The translations under genes were made by a program, and so were the position numbers. This document shows positions 25,008 through 34,962 of a stretch of DNA of 64,000 nt, in pieces. The stretch spans positions 806,001 through 870,000 of the forward strand of contig NZ_FNWJ01000001.1 of NCBI RefSeq assembly GCF_900108055.1, written 5' to 3'. This DNA is from Thermoleophilum album (GTDB lineage Bacteria; Actinomycetota; Thermoleophilia; Solirubrobacterales; Thermoleophilaceae). The notes below the pieces were generated by a model that was given only the letters and a program-made list of their open reading frames with translations, was not told the origin of the DNA and did not search any database. Numbering within the stretch: position 1 is the stretch's first letter; the number at the start of each line of letters is the position of its first letter.

Positions 25008-26827
25008 CCGGCGGCGCACTCCCCCTCGCCGCGTACGACCTTGAACGGTTCGCGGCGATTCCAGTCGATGAACATCGCGAGGTTTTCGAGGTTGAAGTCG
25101 ACCGGTAAGGCGAGGTCGCGGACGGCGTCCTCGAACGGCTTGGTGCCCACTCGGTCGACGAAGCGAGCGAACGTTTCGCCCGCCTCGCGCTCGCGCTCGT
25201 AGAGGCGGAGCCAACGCTCCACGGCGTCGGGCACGCGCTTCGCCGGCAAGCGCACCTTGAGACGCTGACCGAACGCCGTCTCCCCGTGTTCGTAGCGGCC
25301 GCCGACGTGTGCGACGTACGCGGGCAGCTGCTTATCGCCGATCTTCAGCGAGGCCCCGTAGAAACCGATCGTGCCGAGATGGTGCTGGCCGCACCCGTTC
25401 GGACAACCGGAGATCTTGATGTGCACGCGTCGAGTCAGCGGGTCGGTGATTCCGAGCTGCTCGACGCGTTCTTGAACAGCCCGGTTGAGCCCCATCGAGG
25501 CAGTGATCCCGAGCTTGCAGGAATCGGTTCCCGGGCAGCTGACGACATCCGTCACTTCGTGTGCCCCGGCATCGCCGAGACCGAGCTCGCAAAGCCGCTG
25601 CCACACCTCATAAACGGCCTCCTCGCGCACCCACCGCAGCACCAGGTTCTGCTGGATCGAGGTGCGCGCGTAGCCACCTGTGTACTCCCGCATGATCTGC
25701 GCGAGACCACGGAACTGCGCCGGCGCGAGATCGCCGCGCGGCACCTTCACCTCGACGGTGCAGAAGCCGGCTTGCCGCTGCGGTCGCACATTGGCCTCGA
25801 GGAAACGCTCGAACTCCGGTGAGTCGCCGTTCGGAGCTGCGTAAGAACTGCGCGGCGCCGGTGCGTTGGCCTCCTCGTCGTGGAGCAAGAGCAACGGATG
25901 CGGATCGAAGTTCCGCTCGGCGACCCACTCGCCGCGCAGCTCTTCCTCGACCATCGCGCGGAACTCCTCGATACCGACCTTGTCGACCAGGAACTTGAGG
26001 CGCGCGCGTGCCCGGTTCTTGCGCAGCCACTCCTGGCGATCGAAGATCCGCATGATCGCCTCGGAGACCTTGAGATAGTCGCCGTTGTCGAGCGCGACGA
26101 AGTCGTAGAGGGTTCCCCCGAGTCGAGCCATGATCGAGGTTCCCCCACCCGTTCGCACTTCGACGCCGCGCACGCCGTCGCGCACGCGCGGTATGAAGCC
26201 GAGGTCGTGGATCAGCGACACCGCGCGGTCGTCGTCGCTGGCGCTGAACGAAACCTTGAACTTGCGCGGCATGTCCTGGCACACCGGGTTGCGCACGAAG
26301 TAGCGGACGAAGGCCGCGGCGTAGGGCGTGATGTCGAAAGGTTCGTCGGGGCAGACCCCAGCCCACGGATCGCCCGTCACGTTGCGGACGGTGTTGCCGC
26401 AGGCCTCGCGTGTCGAAAGTCCGACCCGGCCGATGAACTGGAGCAGCTCGGTTGCGTGGACCAGCGGTACGTGGTGGAACTGCACGTTCTGCCGCGTCGT
26501 GATGTGGCCCTTGCCGAGCGGGGCCCACCGCGCTGCGACATCGCCGAGCGCATCAAGCTGGTCCGGTGTGACGCCACCGAACGGAAGCTTCACGCGCACC
26601 ATGTGGACGTCAGCCTGGCGCTGGCCGTAGACGCCCTGCTTCAGGCGCCGCGCGAGGAAGCGGTCGGGATCGAGTTCGCCGCGCAGAAAGCGCGTCGCCT
26701 GGGTTTCGAAGTCCTGGAGCTCTTCCTCCAGGATCGGGATCACGTGGCCGGGGACGTTCTCGTAGGTTCGCTCGGGGCTCGCGAGCGACCCGCGACCGGA
26801 GCCCTTGTTGCTGGTAGTCGCCTCCAA
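25004..26827 (-). CDS. sir: Sulfite reductase, ferredoxin-type (siroheme/4Fe-4S)
   Basis: Six-electron reduction of sulfite to sulfide, the last step before cysteine synthesis. The 607-residue nitrite/sulfite reductase carries the ferredoxin-like half domains (HITTRQNVQFHHVP and YARTSIQQNLVLRW) and the siroheme/cluster cysteines C431, C437 (CPGTDSC) and C475, C479 (CPNGC). The closely related nitrite reductases share this pattern; the cys operon decides for sulfite. The start is a TTG with AGGGGG about 10 nt upstream. It is the first gene of the operon sir-cysH-cysD-cysN-cysC-tauE, joined by 4-nt or smaller overlaps. Confidence 0.94.
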   Translation of the reverse strand: MEATTSNKGSGRGSLASPERTYENVPGHVIPILEEELQDFETQATRFLRGELDPDRFLARRLKQGVYGQRQADVHMVRVKLPFGGVTPDQLDALGDVAARWAPLGKGHITTRQNVQFHHVPLVHATELLQFIGRVGLSTREACGNTVRNVTGDPWAGVCPDEPFDITPYAAAFVRYFVRNPVCQDMPRKFKVSFSASDDDRAVSLIHDLGFIPRVRDGVRGVEVRTGGGTSIMARLGGTLYDFVALDNGDYLKVSEAIMRIFDRQEWLRKNRARARLKFLVDKVGIEEFRAMVEEELRGEWVAERNFDPHPLLLLHDEEANAPAPRSSYAAPNGDSPEFERFLEANVRPQRQAGFCTVEVKVPRGDLAPAQFRGLAQIMREYTGGYARTSIQQNLVLRWVREEAVYEVWQRLCELGLGDAGAHEVTDVVSCPGTDSCKLGITASMGLNRAVQERVEQLGITDPLTRRVHIKISGCPNGCGQHHLGTIGFYGASLKIGDKQLPAYVAHVGGRYEHGETAFGQRLKVRLPAKRVPDAVERWLRLYEREREAGETFARFVDRVGTKPFEDAVRDLALPVDFNLENLAMFIDWNRREPFKVVRGEGECAAG

Positions 26828-26859
26828 GTCTTGACCCCCTAAGAGCGGTTCGGTTTGCG

Positions 26860-26878
26860 CTGCCCACGGGACGGGCAG
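26860..26878 (-). promoter_or_regulatory. Leader hairpin of the sulfate-assimilation operon
   Basis: CTGCCC-GTCCCGT-GGGCAG, a 6-bp stem with a 7-nt loop in the 5' leader of sir. No known sulfur or SAM riboswitch consensus was recognised. Confidence 0.3.
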
Positions 26879-26905
26879 GGAGAGGGAGAGCTCTACGGCG
26901 GCGCG

Positions 26906-26911
26906 AGTATA
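26906..26911 (-). promoter_or_regulatory. -10-like element of the sulfate-assimilation operon
   Basis: TATACT on the minus strand, inside an AT-rich island (about 26905-26950) that stands out strongly from the surrounding DNA and lies about 80 nt before the sir start. No clear -35 at 16-18 bp was seen, so activator dependence is possible. The rest of the 234-bp gap up to the rhodanese gene shows nothing recognisable. Confidence 0.4.
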
Positions 26912-27061
26912 GAGGAGAAATAAGCAAAACTCTTCTGATATTTGGCATTTTCGGCGAGGCTGCGCAAGGGCGGGCGCTAGCGCAGCGCGCCGGAGAACGA
27001 CGACGGCTCCGCGGCCGATTGCCTACCTGGTTAGGCGAACGCCTCAGGAGTAGGCAAAAGC

Positions 27062-27430
27062 TCAGCTGGGCGGCAGAAAGATGTAGGGAGCTACCTCACC
27101 GTCCGGCGGGTCCAACTCGAGACCGGCTTGCGCCCACGCTTCCAGACCGCCCTCCAAAGACGCGGCTTTGCGTCCGGAAGCCACGAAGGCATCGGCGACC
27201 GGTGCCGAGCGCTCGCCCGAGCGGCAGTAGAAGACGACCAACTTGCGTGTCCCCAGGTCGCCGGGGTCGGCCGCCAGCTCGTCGGCAGTGCGGTGTACGG
27301 CTCCCGCAATGCGGCCACGCTCGTACTCCTCCGGCGAGCGGACGTCGACGAGATCGACCTCGCCGCGCGCCAGCCGATCGGCGAGCTCGCGCGCAGTGAT
27401 CGTGTCAGCTTTGGTGCTCGTGCCGCTCAC
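27062..27430 (-). CDS. Rhodanese-domain sulfurtransferase
   Basis: A single rhodanese domain of 122 residues. The N-terminal LVDVRSPEEYERGRIAGAVH segment and an active-site loop with the catalytic Cys (YCRSGERS, C69) are both intact. It carries sulfane sulfur or acts in thiosulfate/cyanide chemistry; its position just upstream of the sulfate operon suggests sulfur trafficking. The GTG at 27430 is used because homology begins there; an earlier in-frame start at 27466 adds an unlikely Arg/Ser-rich stretch. A TTCG-loop hairpin (27434-27461) lies directly before the start and would cover the ribosome site. Confidence 0.88.
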   Translation of the reverse strand: MSGTSTKADTITARELADRLARGEVDLVDVRSPEEYERGRIAGAVHRTADELAADPGDLGTRKLVVFYCRSGERSAPVADAFVASGRKAASLEGGLEAWAQAGLELDPPDGEVAPYIFLPPS

Positions 27431-27433
27431 CGC

Positions 27434-27461
27434 GCGCGAGCGTAGCGAACTACACGCGCGC
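27434..27461 (-). promoter_or_regulatory. Hairpin abutting the rhodanese start codon
   Basis: On the minus strand a GTAG-TTCG-CTAC core extends by a G-T wobble, a G-C pair, one mismatch and five GC pairs. The 3' arm ends 3 nt before the GTG start. It could mask ribosome entry, or be the end of the upstream transcript. Confidence 0.3.
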
Positions 27462-27514
27462 TGCACCGTCTGCCTGCGGCTGTGATCCGATCGGCCGCTT
27501 CGGGCTGCTCTGGG

Positions 27515-27760
27515 CTAGCGGCCCCAGGGCATCGGGTCCCCCCACGGGGACGTGCGCACCGGCAGCCGGTCGATTGCTTCGAGCATCGCCTGGCGCAACC
27601 AGCCCCCCCGCGGCCGCTCGGGCGCCCGCGGGGGCGGCGCGGTGTCGCGCAAGAACTGCTCGATCGCGGCCGCGATCGCCGCTGCTTCCTCGGGGCCAGC
27701 GGCACCATGCGCTACCTCGATGTTCGGGCGTCGCGGGCGGTTACGTCCGTTGCGGGTCAC
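27515..27760 (-). CDS. Acyl-CoA carboxylase epsilon-subunit-like small protein
   Basis: An 81-residue protein: a short basic N-terminus, then IEVAHGAAGPEEAAAIAAAI, a Pro/Arg-rich linker, and a Trp-containing C-terminus ending in WGDPMPWGR. This layout (v..G..tpEE.AA, Pro linker, terminal Trp) is that of the small epsilon subunits that stabilise actinobacterial acyl-CoA carboxylases. It is 11 nt after the GT87-like gene in the same operon as the carboxyltransferase, which supports the call. The start is a GTG. The sequence is short, so family membership is likely but not certain. Confidence 0.65.
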   Translation of the reverse strand: MTRNGRNRPRRPNIEVAHGAAGPEEAAAIAAAIEQFLRDTAPPPRAPERPRGGWLRQAMLEAIDRLPVRTSPWGDPMPWGR

Positions 27761-27771
27761 TGGCCGGAAAC

Positions 27772-28980
27772 CTAGCGAGCGAGCGCGCGCAAGGACGGCA
27801 CCGTCGCGGCGAGTCGTTCGCGGCGCGCATACAGCAGCCCCGAGAAGAAAGCGACGAGGGTGAGGTCACGAAGCAGTGTCAACAGGATCACCAGCGGGTC
27901 GAGCGCCGCCAGCCGCGCGAAGTGGTGAGGGAATTCGACCAGCGTGAGCAGCTGAGCCGCCGCGCCGATCAGCGCGAGCGCATACCGCCCGCGAGCCCAG
28001 CAAAGAGCGATCAGCGGCCAACCCCATACCAGGAATTGCGGCGAGAGCACCTTCCCGAAGGCGACCAACGCAAGCGGAGCCGCGAGCACGAAAATCGCGC
28101 TATCGCGGTTTCTTCCCCTGCGCCCCGCGCTAGCTGCGGCGGCCGCGGTCGCCGCAACGGCCAAAAGTGTGATCGTCGATGAAGCGCCCGCTAGCAAGCC
28201 CGCGCCCGAACCCTGGATCCCGACGGACGCGTGGCTGAACACCACCCTTGCGTCACCGCCGAGCAGGCTGCCAATTGCCAGCGCGAGCGCCCACACACTC
28301 TCTATTTCCAGTGGGCGTTCCAGGTGGTAGAGGAGCACGTGGAGTGCGCCCGGCGGCGACAAAAGAGCCGCAACCCCGGCCCCGCCCAGAACCACCAGCG
28401 CAGCACAGCTTGCGAGCTCGATAGCCGCGCGCCTGCCTGTTCGCGCCCACAGATAGGCGCAGGCGGGTGCAAGTGCGGCCAACGGGAAGAGCTTCACAAG
28501 CGCTCCAGCGCCTAGCAGCAAACCGCACGCGCGCCAGCGGCCGGCGAGCAGTCGCTCAGCGGCCAGCGCCGTGCAGGCGACCGCCACCAGGTCGAAGTGG
28601 ACCCAGGCGACCGTGCCTAGCAGCAACGGTAGGCCGGCGATCGTGAAGGCGGCCGTGACGCCTCGGGTATGGGAGGCGACGACGCGCGTGAGCGCCCAGG
28701 CTGTGACGGCCAGCGCAGCCAGCTGCTGGAGTCCGAACAATGTGCGGAAAGATCCCGACCCACCGAGCGCGGGCAGAGCCAGCGCGAGTGCGCCCAGCGG
28801 CGGGTACTCGAACGGAAAGTCCCGGTAGGGGAGGGACCCGCTGGCGAGTGCAAGTCCGTAGCGACGTAGCGTCGGGACGTCGCTGTGCAGACCACCCGCC
28901 CACCAGGGCCAGGCGAACATCGTGGGTATCCATACGGCGAGAGCAAAGGCCGCCCAAGCCGCCCACTCGCGCCGGCGCAC
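27772..28980 (-). CDS. GT87-like membrane glycosyltransferase (GT-C fold)
   Basis: A 402-residue polytopic protein with about ten hydrophobic helices. An acidic residue follows the first helix (GGLHSDVPTLRRYG), and later come PYRDFPFEYPPL, HFDLVAVACTALAAERLL, GALVKLFPL and KVLSPQFLVWGWPL. These are typical of GT87/DUF2029 polyprenyl-phosphate-mannose-dependent mannosyltransferases. It probably adds a sugar to a lipid or glycan on the outer face of the membrane; donor and acceptor are unknown. It lies 6 nt after the carboxyltransferase and 11 nt before the epsilon-like gene, an odd place for a glycosyltransferase. Start GTG. Confidence 0.8.
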   Translation of the reverse strand: MRRREWAAWAAFALAVWIPTMFAWPWWAGGLHSDVPTLRRYGLALASGSLPYRDFPFEYPPLGALALALPALGGSGSFRTLFGLQQLAALAVTAWALTRVVASHTRGVTAAFTIAGLPLLLGTVAWVHFDLVAVACTALAAERLLAGRWRACGLLLGAGALVKLFPLAALAPACAYLWARTGRRAAIELASCAALVVLGGAGVAALLSPPGALHVLLYHLERPLEIESVWALALAIGSLLGGDARVVFSHASVGIQGSGAGLLAGASSTITLLAVAATAAAAASAGRRGRNRDSAIFVLAAPLALVAFGKVLSPQFLVWGWPLIALCWARGRYALALIGAAAQLLTLVEFPHHFARLAALDPLVILLTLLRDLTLVAFFSGLLYARRERLAATVPSLRALAR

Positions 28981-28986
28981 CGGCGC

Positions 28987-30552
28987 TCAGAGGGGGATGT
29001 TGCCGTGCTTGCGCTTGGGTGTTTCGACGCGCTTGGTCTCGAGCACCTCGAGTGCGCGGATCAGCCGCGGGCGCGTTTCGTGGGGAAGGATGACGTCGTC
29101 GATGTACCCGCGTTCCGCCGCCGCGTAGGGGTTGGCGAAACGAGCCCGGTAATCGGCGATCAACTTCTGTCGCCGCTCTTCCGGAGTCGGCGAGTTCTGG
29201 ATATCGCGACGGAAGATGATGTTGACGGCGCCCTCGGGACCCATCACCGCGATCTCCGCGGTCGGCCAAGCGAAGTTGAAGTCGGCGAGCATGTGCTTCG
29301 ACGCCATCACGTCGTAGGCACCGCCGTACGCCTTGCGCGTGATGACCGTGACCTTCGGCACCGTCGCCTCCGTGTAGGCGTAGAGCAACTTCGCGCCACG
29401 CCGGATGATGCCGCCCCACTCTTGGCTCGTGCCGGGCAGGAAGCCGGGCACGTCGCAGAACGTGACGAGCGGGATGTTGAAGCAGTCGCAGAAGCGGACA
29501 AAGCGAGCCGCCTTCTCTGACGCGTCGATGTCAAGCACGCCGGCCAGTTGATTCGGTTGGTTGCCGACCACGCCGACGGCCCGGCCGCCGAGTCGCGCGA
29601 AGCCGATCACGATGTTGCGCGCGAAGTGCTCCTGAACCTCGAAGAACTCGCCGTTGTCGACAATCAGGTGGATCACGTCGCGCATGTCGTACGGCTTCGC
29701 GGGATCGTCGGGCACTACCCGATCGAGCTCGGGATCCATGCGATCAGGGTCGTCCCCGGTGTCCATGCGCGGCGGTAGCTCGAGGTTGTTCTGGGGAAGG
29801 AACGAGAGCAGGTAGCGCACGTCCTCGAAGCAGCTCTCCTCGTCCTCGCAGGCGAAGTGTGCGACCCCCGATTTCGTCGCGTGGGTCATCGCGCCGCCGA
29901 GCGACTCGAAGTCGACCTCCTCACCGGTCACTGTTTTGATCACGTCGGGACCGGTGATGAACATGTGCGACGTGCCCTTGATCATGAAGATGAAGTCCGT
30001 CATCGCTGGTGAGTAAACAGCGCCCCCGGCGCACGGTCCGGCGATGATCGAGATCTGGGGAATCACGCCCGACGACATCACGTTGCGGACGAACACGTCG
30101 CCGTAGGCGCCGAGCGACACAACGCCTTCTTGGATGCGCGCGCCGCCGGAGTCGTTGATGCCGATCACCGGGCAGCCGATCTTGGCGGCGAGGTCCATGA
30201 TCTTGCAGATCTTCTCGCCCATTACCTCGCCCAGCGAGCCGCCGAAGACGGTGAAGTCCTGGGAGAACACGCAGACCGGGCGCCCGTCGATGGTGCCGTG
30301 GCCGGTGACCACGGCGTCGCCCCACGGCCGGTTCTTGAGCATGTCGAAGTCGAAGGTGCGATGGCGCACGAAGGTGTCGACTTCGACGAACGAACCGGGA
30401 TCCAGCAGCTTGTCGATCCGCTCGCGCGCCGTTAGCTTGCCGCGCTCGTGCTGCTTGCGCTCAGCTTCGGGGCTGGGGTGACGGGCCTGTTGGCGAAGCT
30501 CCTCGAGCTGCGCCACCTTTTCCTCGAACGTCTCCGGCGACTTCTGGCGCAT
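28987..30552 (-). CDS. pccB: Acyl-CoA (propionyl/acetyl-CoA) carboxylase beta subunit
   Basis: Carboxyltransferase that moves CO2 from biotin to acyl-CoA. The 521-residue protein carries both crotonase-like halves. In the N-half are [32 protein letters not shown] and the oxyanion loop [12 protein letters not shown]. In the C-half are [34 protein letters not shown] and [11 protein letters not shown]. Asp in VLDID and the overall match favour the propionyl-CoA-using group, but dual use is common. The ATG at 30552 ([12 protein letters not shown]) is chosen; the frame upstream to 30678 is Arg/Pro-rich and unlikely. First gene of the operon with the GT87-like and epsilon-like genes. Confidence 0.95.
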   Translation of the reverse strand: MRQKSPETFEEKVAQLEELRQQARHPSPEAERKQHERGKLTARERIDKLLDPGSFVEVDTFVRHRTFDFDMLKNRPWGDAVVTGHGTIDGRPVCVFSQDFTVFGGSLGEVMGEKICKIMDLAAKIGCPVIGINDSGGARIQEGVVSLGAYGDVFVRNVMSSGVIPQISIIAGPCAGGAVYSPAMTDFIFMIKGTSHMFITGPDVIKTVTGEEVDFESLGGAMTHATKSGVAHFACEDEESCFEDVRYLLSFLPQNNLELPPRMDTGDDPDRMDPELDRVVPDDPAKPYDMRDVIHLIVDNGEFFEVQEHFARNIVIGFARLGGRAVGVVGNQPNQLAGVLDIDASEKAARFVRFCDCFNIPLVTFCDVPGFLPGTSQEWGGIIRRGAKLLYAYTEATVPKVTVITRKAYGGAYDVMASKHMLADFNFAWPTAEIAVMGPEGAVNIIFRRDIQNSPTPEERRQKLIADYRARFANPYAAAERGYIDDVILPHETRPRLIRALEVLETKRVETPKRKHGNIPL

Positions 30553-30673
30553 CGGGGCGGGAACTCTAGCGGGGGGCGGAAGTCGATGATGGGAGCCGGC
30601 TACTCGGCCCGCACGGCGGCCACGTGCGGTGCGTCGGGTTCGGTTGGCCGGGTGTCCGAGTGACCGCTGTGGA

Positions 30674-30679
30674 TACAAT
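30674..30679 (+). promoter_or_regulatory. -10-like element before the DUF305 gene
   Basis: TACAAT ends only 8 nt before the ATG at 30688, with GGGGGT between. If functional, the mRNA would have almost no leader. Confidence 0.3.
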
Positions 30680-30687
30680 GCGGGGGT

Positions 30688-31452
30688 ATGGTTTCAACGA
30701 CCGTCACCGAGCGTCGAGAACTGGAATCCGATCGTCGCGACTCGAGCTCGAGTTCGCGGCCGGCCGCGGGTGTTGCACAAGCGGTTAGCGCACGTGCCGA
30801 CCGCGCGCGGCCACGCTTGCTGGCCGGTCTCGCAGGCGTGGCCGTGGCGGCGCTGCTCGCGGCTTGCGGTGGTTCGTCGGGCGGCGGCGAACGCGGGCTC
30901 GCCGCTCCCGGTCGCGCCACCGACCGGGAGTTCATCGCGGCGATGATCCCTCATCATCAAGGTGCGATTGCGATGGCGCGCGTCGCCACCCGTCGCGCTG
31001 AGCATCCGGAGATCCGCCGGCTGGCCCAGTCCATCATCTCCGCCCAGGAGCGCGAAATCCGCGAGCTACGCCTGGTTCACCGCGATCTCTTCGGGGGTGA
31101 GCCGGGAAGCGCCCGCCCGCAACTGCTCGGCCTGTCGATGAGCGAGGCGGGGATGGCTCACGACACCGCGATGCTCGAGACGGCCCGGCCATTCGATCGG
31201 GCGTTCATCGACATGATGATCCCGCACCACGAAGGAGCGGTGCGGATGGCGAAAGTGGTCTTGAAACGGGGCTCAGATCCACGGCTCAAGCGCTTGGCAC
31301 GCGACATCGTGCGCACGCAGACCGCCGAGATCCGCAGTATGAAGCGCTGGCGGCAGCAGTGGTACGGCTCGTCCGCCACCATGCACGAGGGCGCGCCCCA
31401 GCCGAAATCGTCGCCGATGGGTGGCGCGGGAGCGCACGGCGGGGCGCACTGA
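30688..31452 (+). CDS. DUF305 lipoprotein
   Basis: A 254-residue exported protein. A hydrophobic segment ends in the lipobox LLAAC (Cys60), so it should be lipid-anchored on the outer face of the membrane; the N-region before it is unusually long (about 42 residues). The rest is a DUF305 (ferritin-like helical) domain with two MIPHHxGA motifs ([12 protein letters not shown] and [13 protein letters not shown]) and a His-containing C-terminus (AGAHGGAH). DUF305 proteins often accompany metal, especially copper, handling, but no such genes are next to it. It is divergent from pccB and convergent with the mutase gene. Confidence 0.88.
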   Translation: MVSTTVTERRELESDRRDSSSSSRPAAGVAQAVSARADRARPRLLAGLAGVAVAALLAACGGSSGGGERGLAAPGRATDREFIAAMIPHHQGAIAMARVATRRAEHPEIRRLAQSIISAQEREIRELRLVHRDLFGGEPGSARPQLLGLSMSEAGMAHDTAMLETARPFDRAFIDMMIPHHEGAVRMAKVVLKRGSDPRLKRLARDIVRTQTAEIRSMKRWRQQWYGSSATMHEGAPQPKSSPMGGAGAHGGAH

Positions 31453-31485
31453 ACTGCCTGTCGAGCGGGGGCGACTGACCTTCGA

Positions 31486-31524
31486 GCGGCGCGTTCGGCG
31501 CGCAGGGCGCGCCGAACGCGCCGC
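31486..31524. terminator. Strong bidirectional terminator
   Basis: A 17-bp perfect GC-rich inverted repeat (core GGCGCGTTCGGCGCG and its complement) with the 5-nt loop CAGGG, between the convergent DUF305 and mutase stops. It is the strongest hairpin I noticed in the window. Confidence 0.75.
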
Positions 31525-31529
31525 CACCT

Positions 31530-33149
<1,620 letters not shown>

Positions 33150-33223
33150 GCGGCAGAGGATACGGAGCCGCTAGCGGGGCTGCTGCCCGCGCCGCGCGTC
33201 TTGGCGCAGCCCGAGCGCCGCTC

Positions 33224-34663
33224 TCAAGGCTCGAACTCGCCGGCCCAGCTGCGCTCCTCCACCGTCGCGGCGGCTGGGCCGGTTGAGGGCGTCCCTTGCG
33301 TAGAAGACGGCGTCGGCGAGCCGACGTTGGTCTGCGCTGCATCCGTGCGGGCGGGCGCTGCGTTTGACAACGGGGAGGACGACTGCGGGCGCGCCGTGTC
33401 GTTTGTCGGCGGAGCGCCGGCGCTCGGGGATCCTGCGGCCGCCTCCACGCCGAACTCGAGACCGGCCTGTGCCCCCGGGCCTTGGAGCCCGCGGGTGCTC
33501 CTGGGTTCGGGGCCGCTCTTCGTCGCTTGCTCTGTGCTCTCGGTACCGCTTGGCGAGGCGTCGTCCCGCGGCGCTGTGCCCGTTGCGGGCCGCGGGTGCA
33601 CGTTGCTCCGCTCGCCGACTTCGAGCCACGCCTCGGGCTTGGGGGCGCGGGGATCCGTCCGCACCGGCGTCGCGAGGCGGCTGATGCCGGCACCGCCGGA
33701 GGCGATCGCGACGGCGGACACAGCGATCGCTGCGGCCTTCTTCGCCGCGACTAGGTCGGCCGTCGCTTGCGCCCGATCGAGCCAGGCTGCGAGCCGGTCT
33801 TGCACGCCTGCGAGCAGTGTCTCGAGCCCGCGCCGACCGGGCTCCAGCCCCGCGCCAGCGGCACCGATCGGCAGCAGTGCGGCAAGCGTTTGCGGGGCGC
33901 CGCGGTACTCGCGCAGAACGCGCCGGCAGTGCAGGCAGCCACGCAGGTGCAGGCGGAGCGCGGTGAGTTCCGGGTCCCGCAGCTCGCCGTCCGCGAAACG
34001 GGACAGTGAGTCCGCGAGCCGCTCGCACTCTTCGCCTTCGAGGATTCCGTCGATGCGTTTGTAAAAGGCCTTGCGACCTTCGGTGAGGCAGCGGTTGACC
34101 TTCGTGTAAGTCCAACCGGTGAGCCGGCAGATTTCCCGGTAGGAGTAGCCCTCCGCCCGCAGCAGCAGTGCTCGGACCTCCTGCGGCTTCAAGCGGCCGA
34201 GCGCCTCGGCGCCCAGTCGCAGGGTTTCGTATCTGGCGACGTGATCGCCGGCGTCGCTGGCGCGACCGGCGAGCGAAGGCTCGGGCGGGGATCCGTCTTC
34301 GGATAGCGGTGAGTGGCGTTCGCGCTGGCGGCGGAGCGCGAACGCCTCGTGCTTGACCACCGTCTTAAGCCAAGGCAGGAGATCATCGACCCTGGTGGTC
34401 GGAGCCTTGGTCAAGAGGATCTCGAGGCCGCGCTGATAAGCGTCCTCGGCGTCTTCGCTCGTCTGTGCGTAGCGCCTCGCACAAGCGAGCAGCTCAGTCC
34501 CGTGTCGGCTGATCAGGTCGAGCGCAGCCTGTTCGAGCTCTCGCCGGCGCCGCCAGCTGCGGCGGCGCTCGCGGCGGCGCGTTGGCGCGCCCTCCTCGGC
34601 GGCGGTCGTAGCGAGACGGCCGTTGGTCTCATGTGTGCTCGATGGTTGCGCGGTTGCGTGCAT
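33224..34663 (-). CDS. ECF-like sigma factor fused to zinc-finger and membrane anchor
   Basis: A 479-residue multi-part regulator. An Arg-rich N-terminus is followed by a sigma-70 region 2 (about 45-112, YAQTSEDAEDAYQRGLEIL and WLKTVVKHEAFALRR) and a region 4 HTH (about 150-205, GYSYREICRLTGWTYTKVN). Next is an anti-sigma-type zinc finger with C213, then H239-x3-C243-x2-C246 (HLRGCLHC). A hydrophobic segment (about 309-327) precedes a Pro/Ser/Thr-rich, probably external, tail of about 150 residues. This places a sigma factor, its likely inhibitory domain and a membrane anchor in one chain. The gene is alone, between the mutase and a leader containing a 15-codon ORF. Confidence 0.85.
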   Translation of the reverse strand: MHATAQPSSTHETNGRLATTAAEEGAPTRRRERRRSWRRRRELEQAALDLISRHGTELLACARRYAQTSEDAEDAYQRGLEILLTKAPTTRVDDLLPWLKTVVKHEAFALRRQRERHSPLSEDGSPPEPSLAGRASDAGDHVARYETLRLGAEALGRLKPQEVRALLLRAEGYSYREICRLTGWTYTKVNRCLTEGRKAFYKRIDGILEGEECERLADSLSRFADGELRDPELTALRLHLRGCLHCRRVLREYRGAPQTLAALLPIGAAGAGLEPGRRGLETLLAGVQDRLAAWLDRAQATADLVAAKKAAAIAVSAVAIASGGAGISRLATPVRTDPRAPKPEAWLEVGERSNVHPRPATGTAPRDDASPSGTESTEQATKSGPEPRSTRGLQGPGAQAGLEFGVEAAAGSPSAGAPPTNDTARPQSSSPLSNAAPARTDAAQTNVGSPTPSSTQGTPSTGPAAATVEERSWAGEFEP

Positions 34664-34705
34664 GGGGAGGCGATTACCTGCGTGCAGGTGGGGGCGGGTG
34701 CAATG

Positions 34706-34721
34706 CGAAAAGCGGTTTTCG
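34706..34721 (-). promoter_or_regulatory. Leader hairpin before the sigma-factor gene
   Basis: CGAAAA-CCGC-TTTTCG on the minus strand, between the 15-codon ORF and the sigma ATG. It could be an attenuator-like element; no T-run follows. Confidence 0.3.
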
Positions 34722-34759
34722 AAAAAGGGGCAGGGGGCGAGCGGTAAGCCGGCGCGCGG

Positions 34760-34807
34760 CTAGCGCGCTCGTCCTTTGCTCTCGGGGTAGAGCGTGATCA
34801 TCCGCAT
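34760..34807 (-). CDS. 15-codon leader ORF candidate
   Basis: Reads MRMITLYPESKGRAR then TAG, with a good ribosome site (AAGGGGGCGAAC) before its ATG. It lies 96 nt upstream of the sigma-factor gene on the same strand, with a hairpin between. Nothing else explains this 299-bp gap. It may be a regulatory leader peptide or chance; it has no run of one amino acid. Confidence 0.35.
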   Translation of the reverse strand: MRMITLYPESKGRAR

Positions 34808-34835
34808 GTTCGCCCCCTTGCGCCACCCAATTTCC

Positions 34836-34848
34836 TCGCAAATTGCGA
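34836..34848. promoter_or_regulatory. Palindrome upstream of the sigma-factor leader
   Basis: TCGCAA-A-TTGCGA, 6-bp perfect arms, about 30 nt before the 15-codon ORF and in an AT-richer patch. Operator candidate. Confidence 0.35.
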
Positions 34849-34930
34849 ACAAACGCGCATTCGGAGATACCCGGCTCCCCTCGGACGGGGCGGATTAGGG
34901 CGGTCCGAACGCCCGCCGGGCAGGTGGTTC

Positions 34931-34959
34931 GCGCGCTTCGCGCACCCCGCTGGGCGGGG
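34931..34959 (-). terminator. Tandem hairpins after the GT-C gene
   Basis: Two adjacent GC hairpins directly after the stop: CCCCGC-TGG-GCGGGG (34945-34959) and GCGCG-CTT-CGCGC (34931-34943). Probable terminator of the glycosyltransferase gene. Confidence 0.5.
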
Positions 34960-34962
34960 CGC

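Noticed and set aside
20432-30552. Genomic island or mobile element around the sulfur and carboxylase genes
   Set aside because: No integrase, transposase, direct repeats or base-composition break apart from one short promoter island at 26.9 kb.
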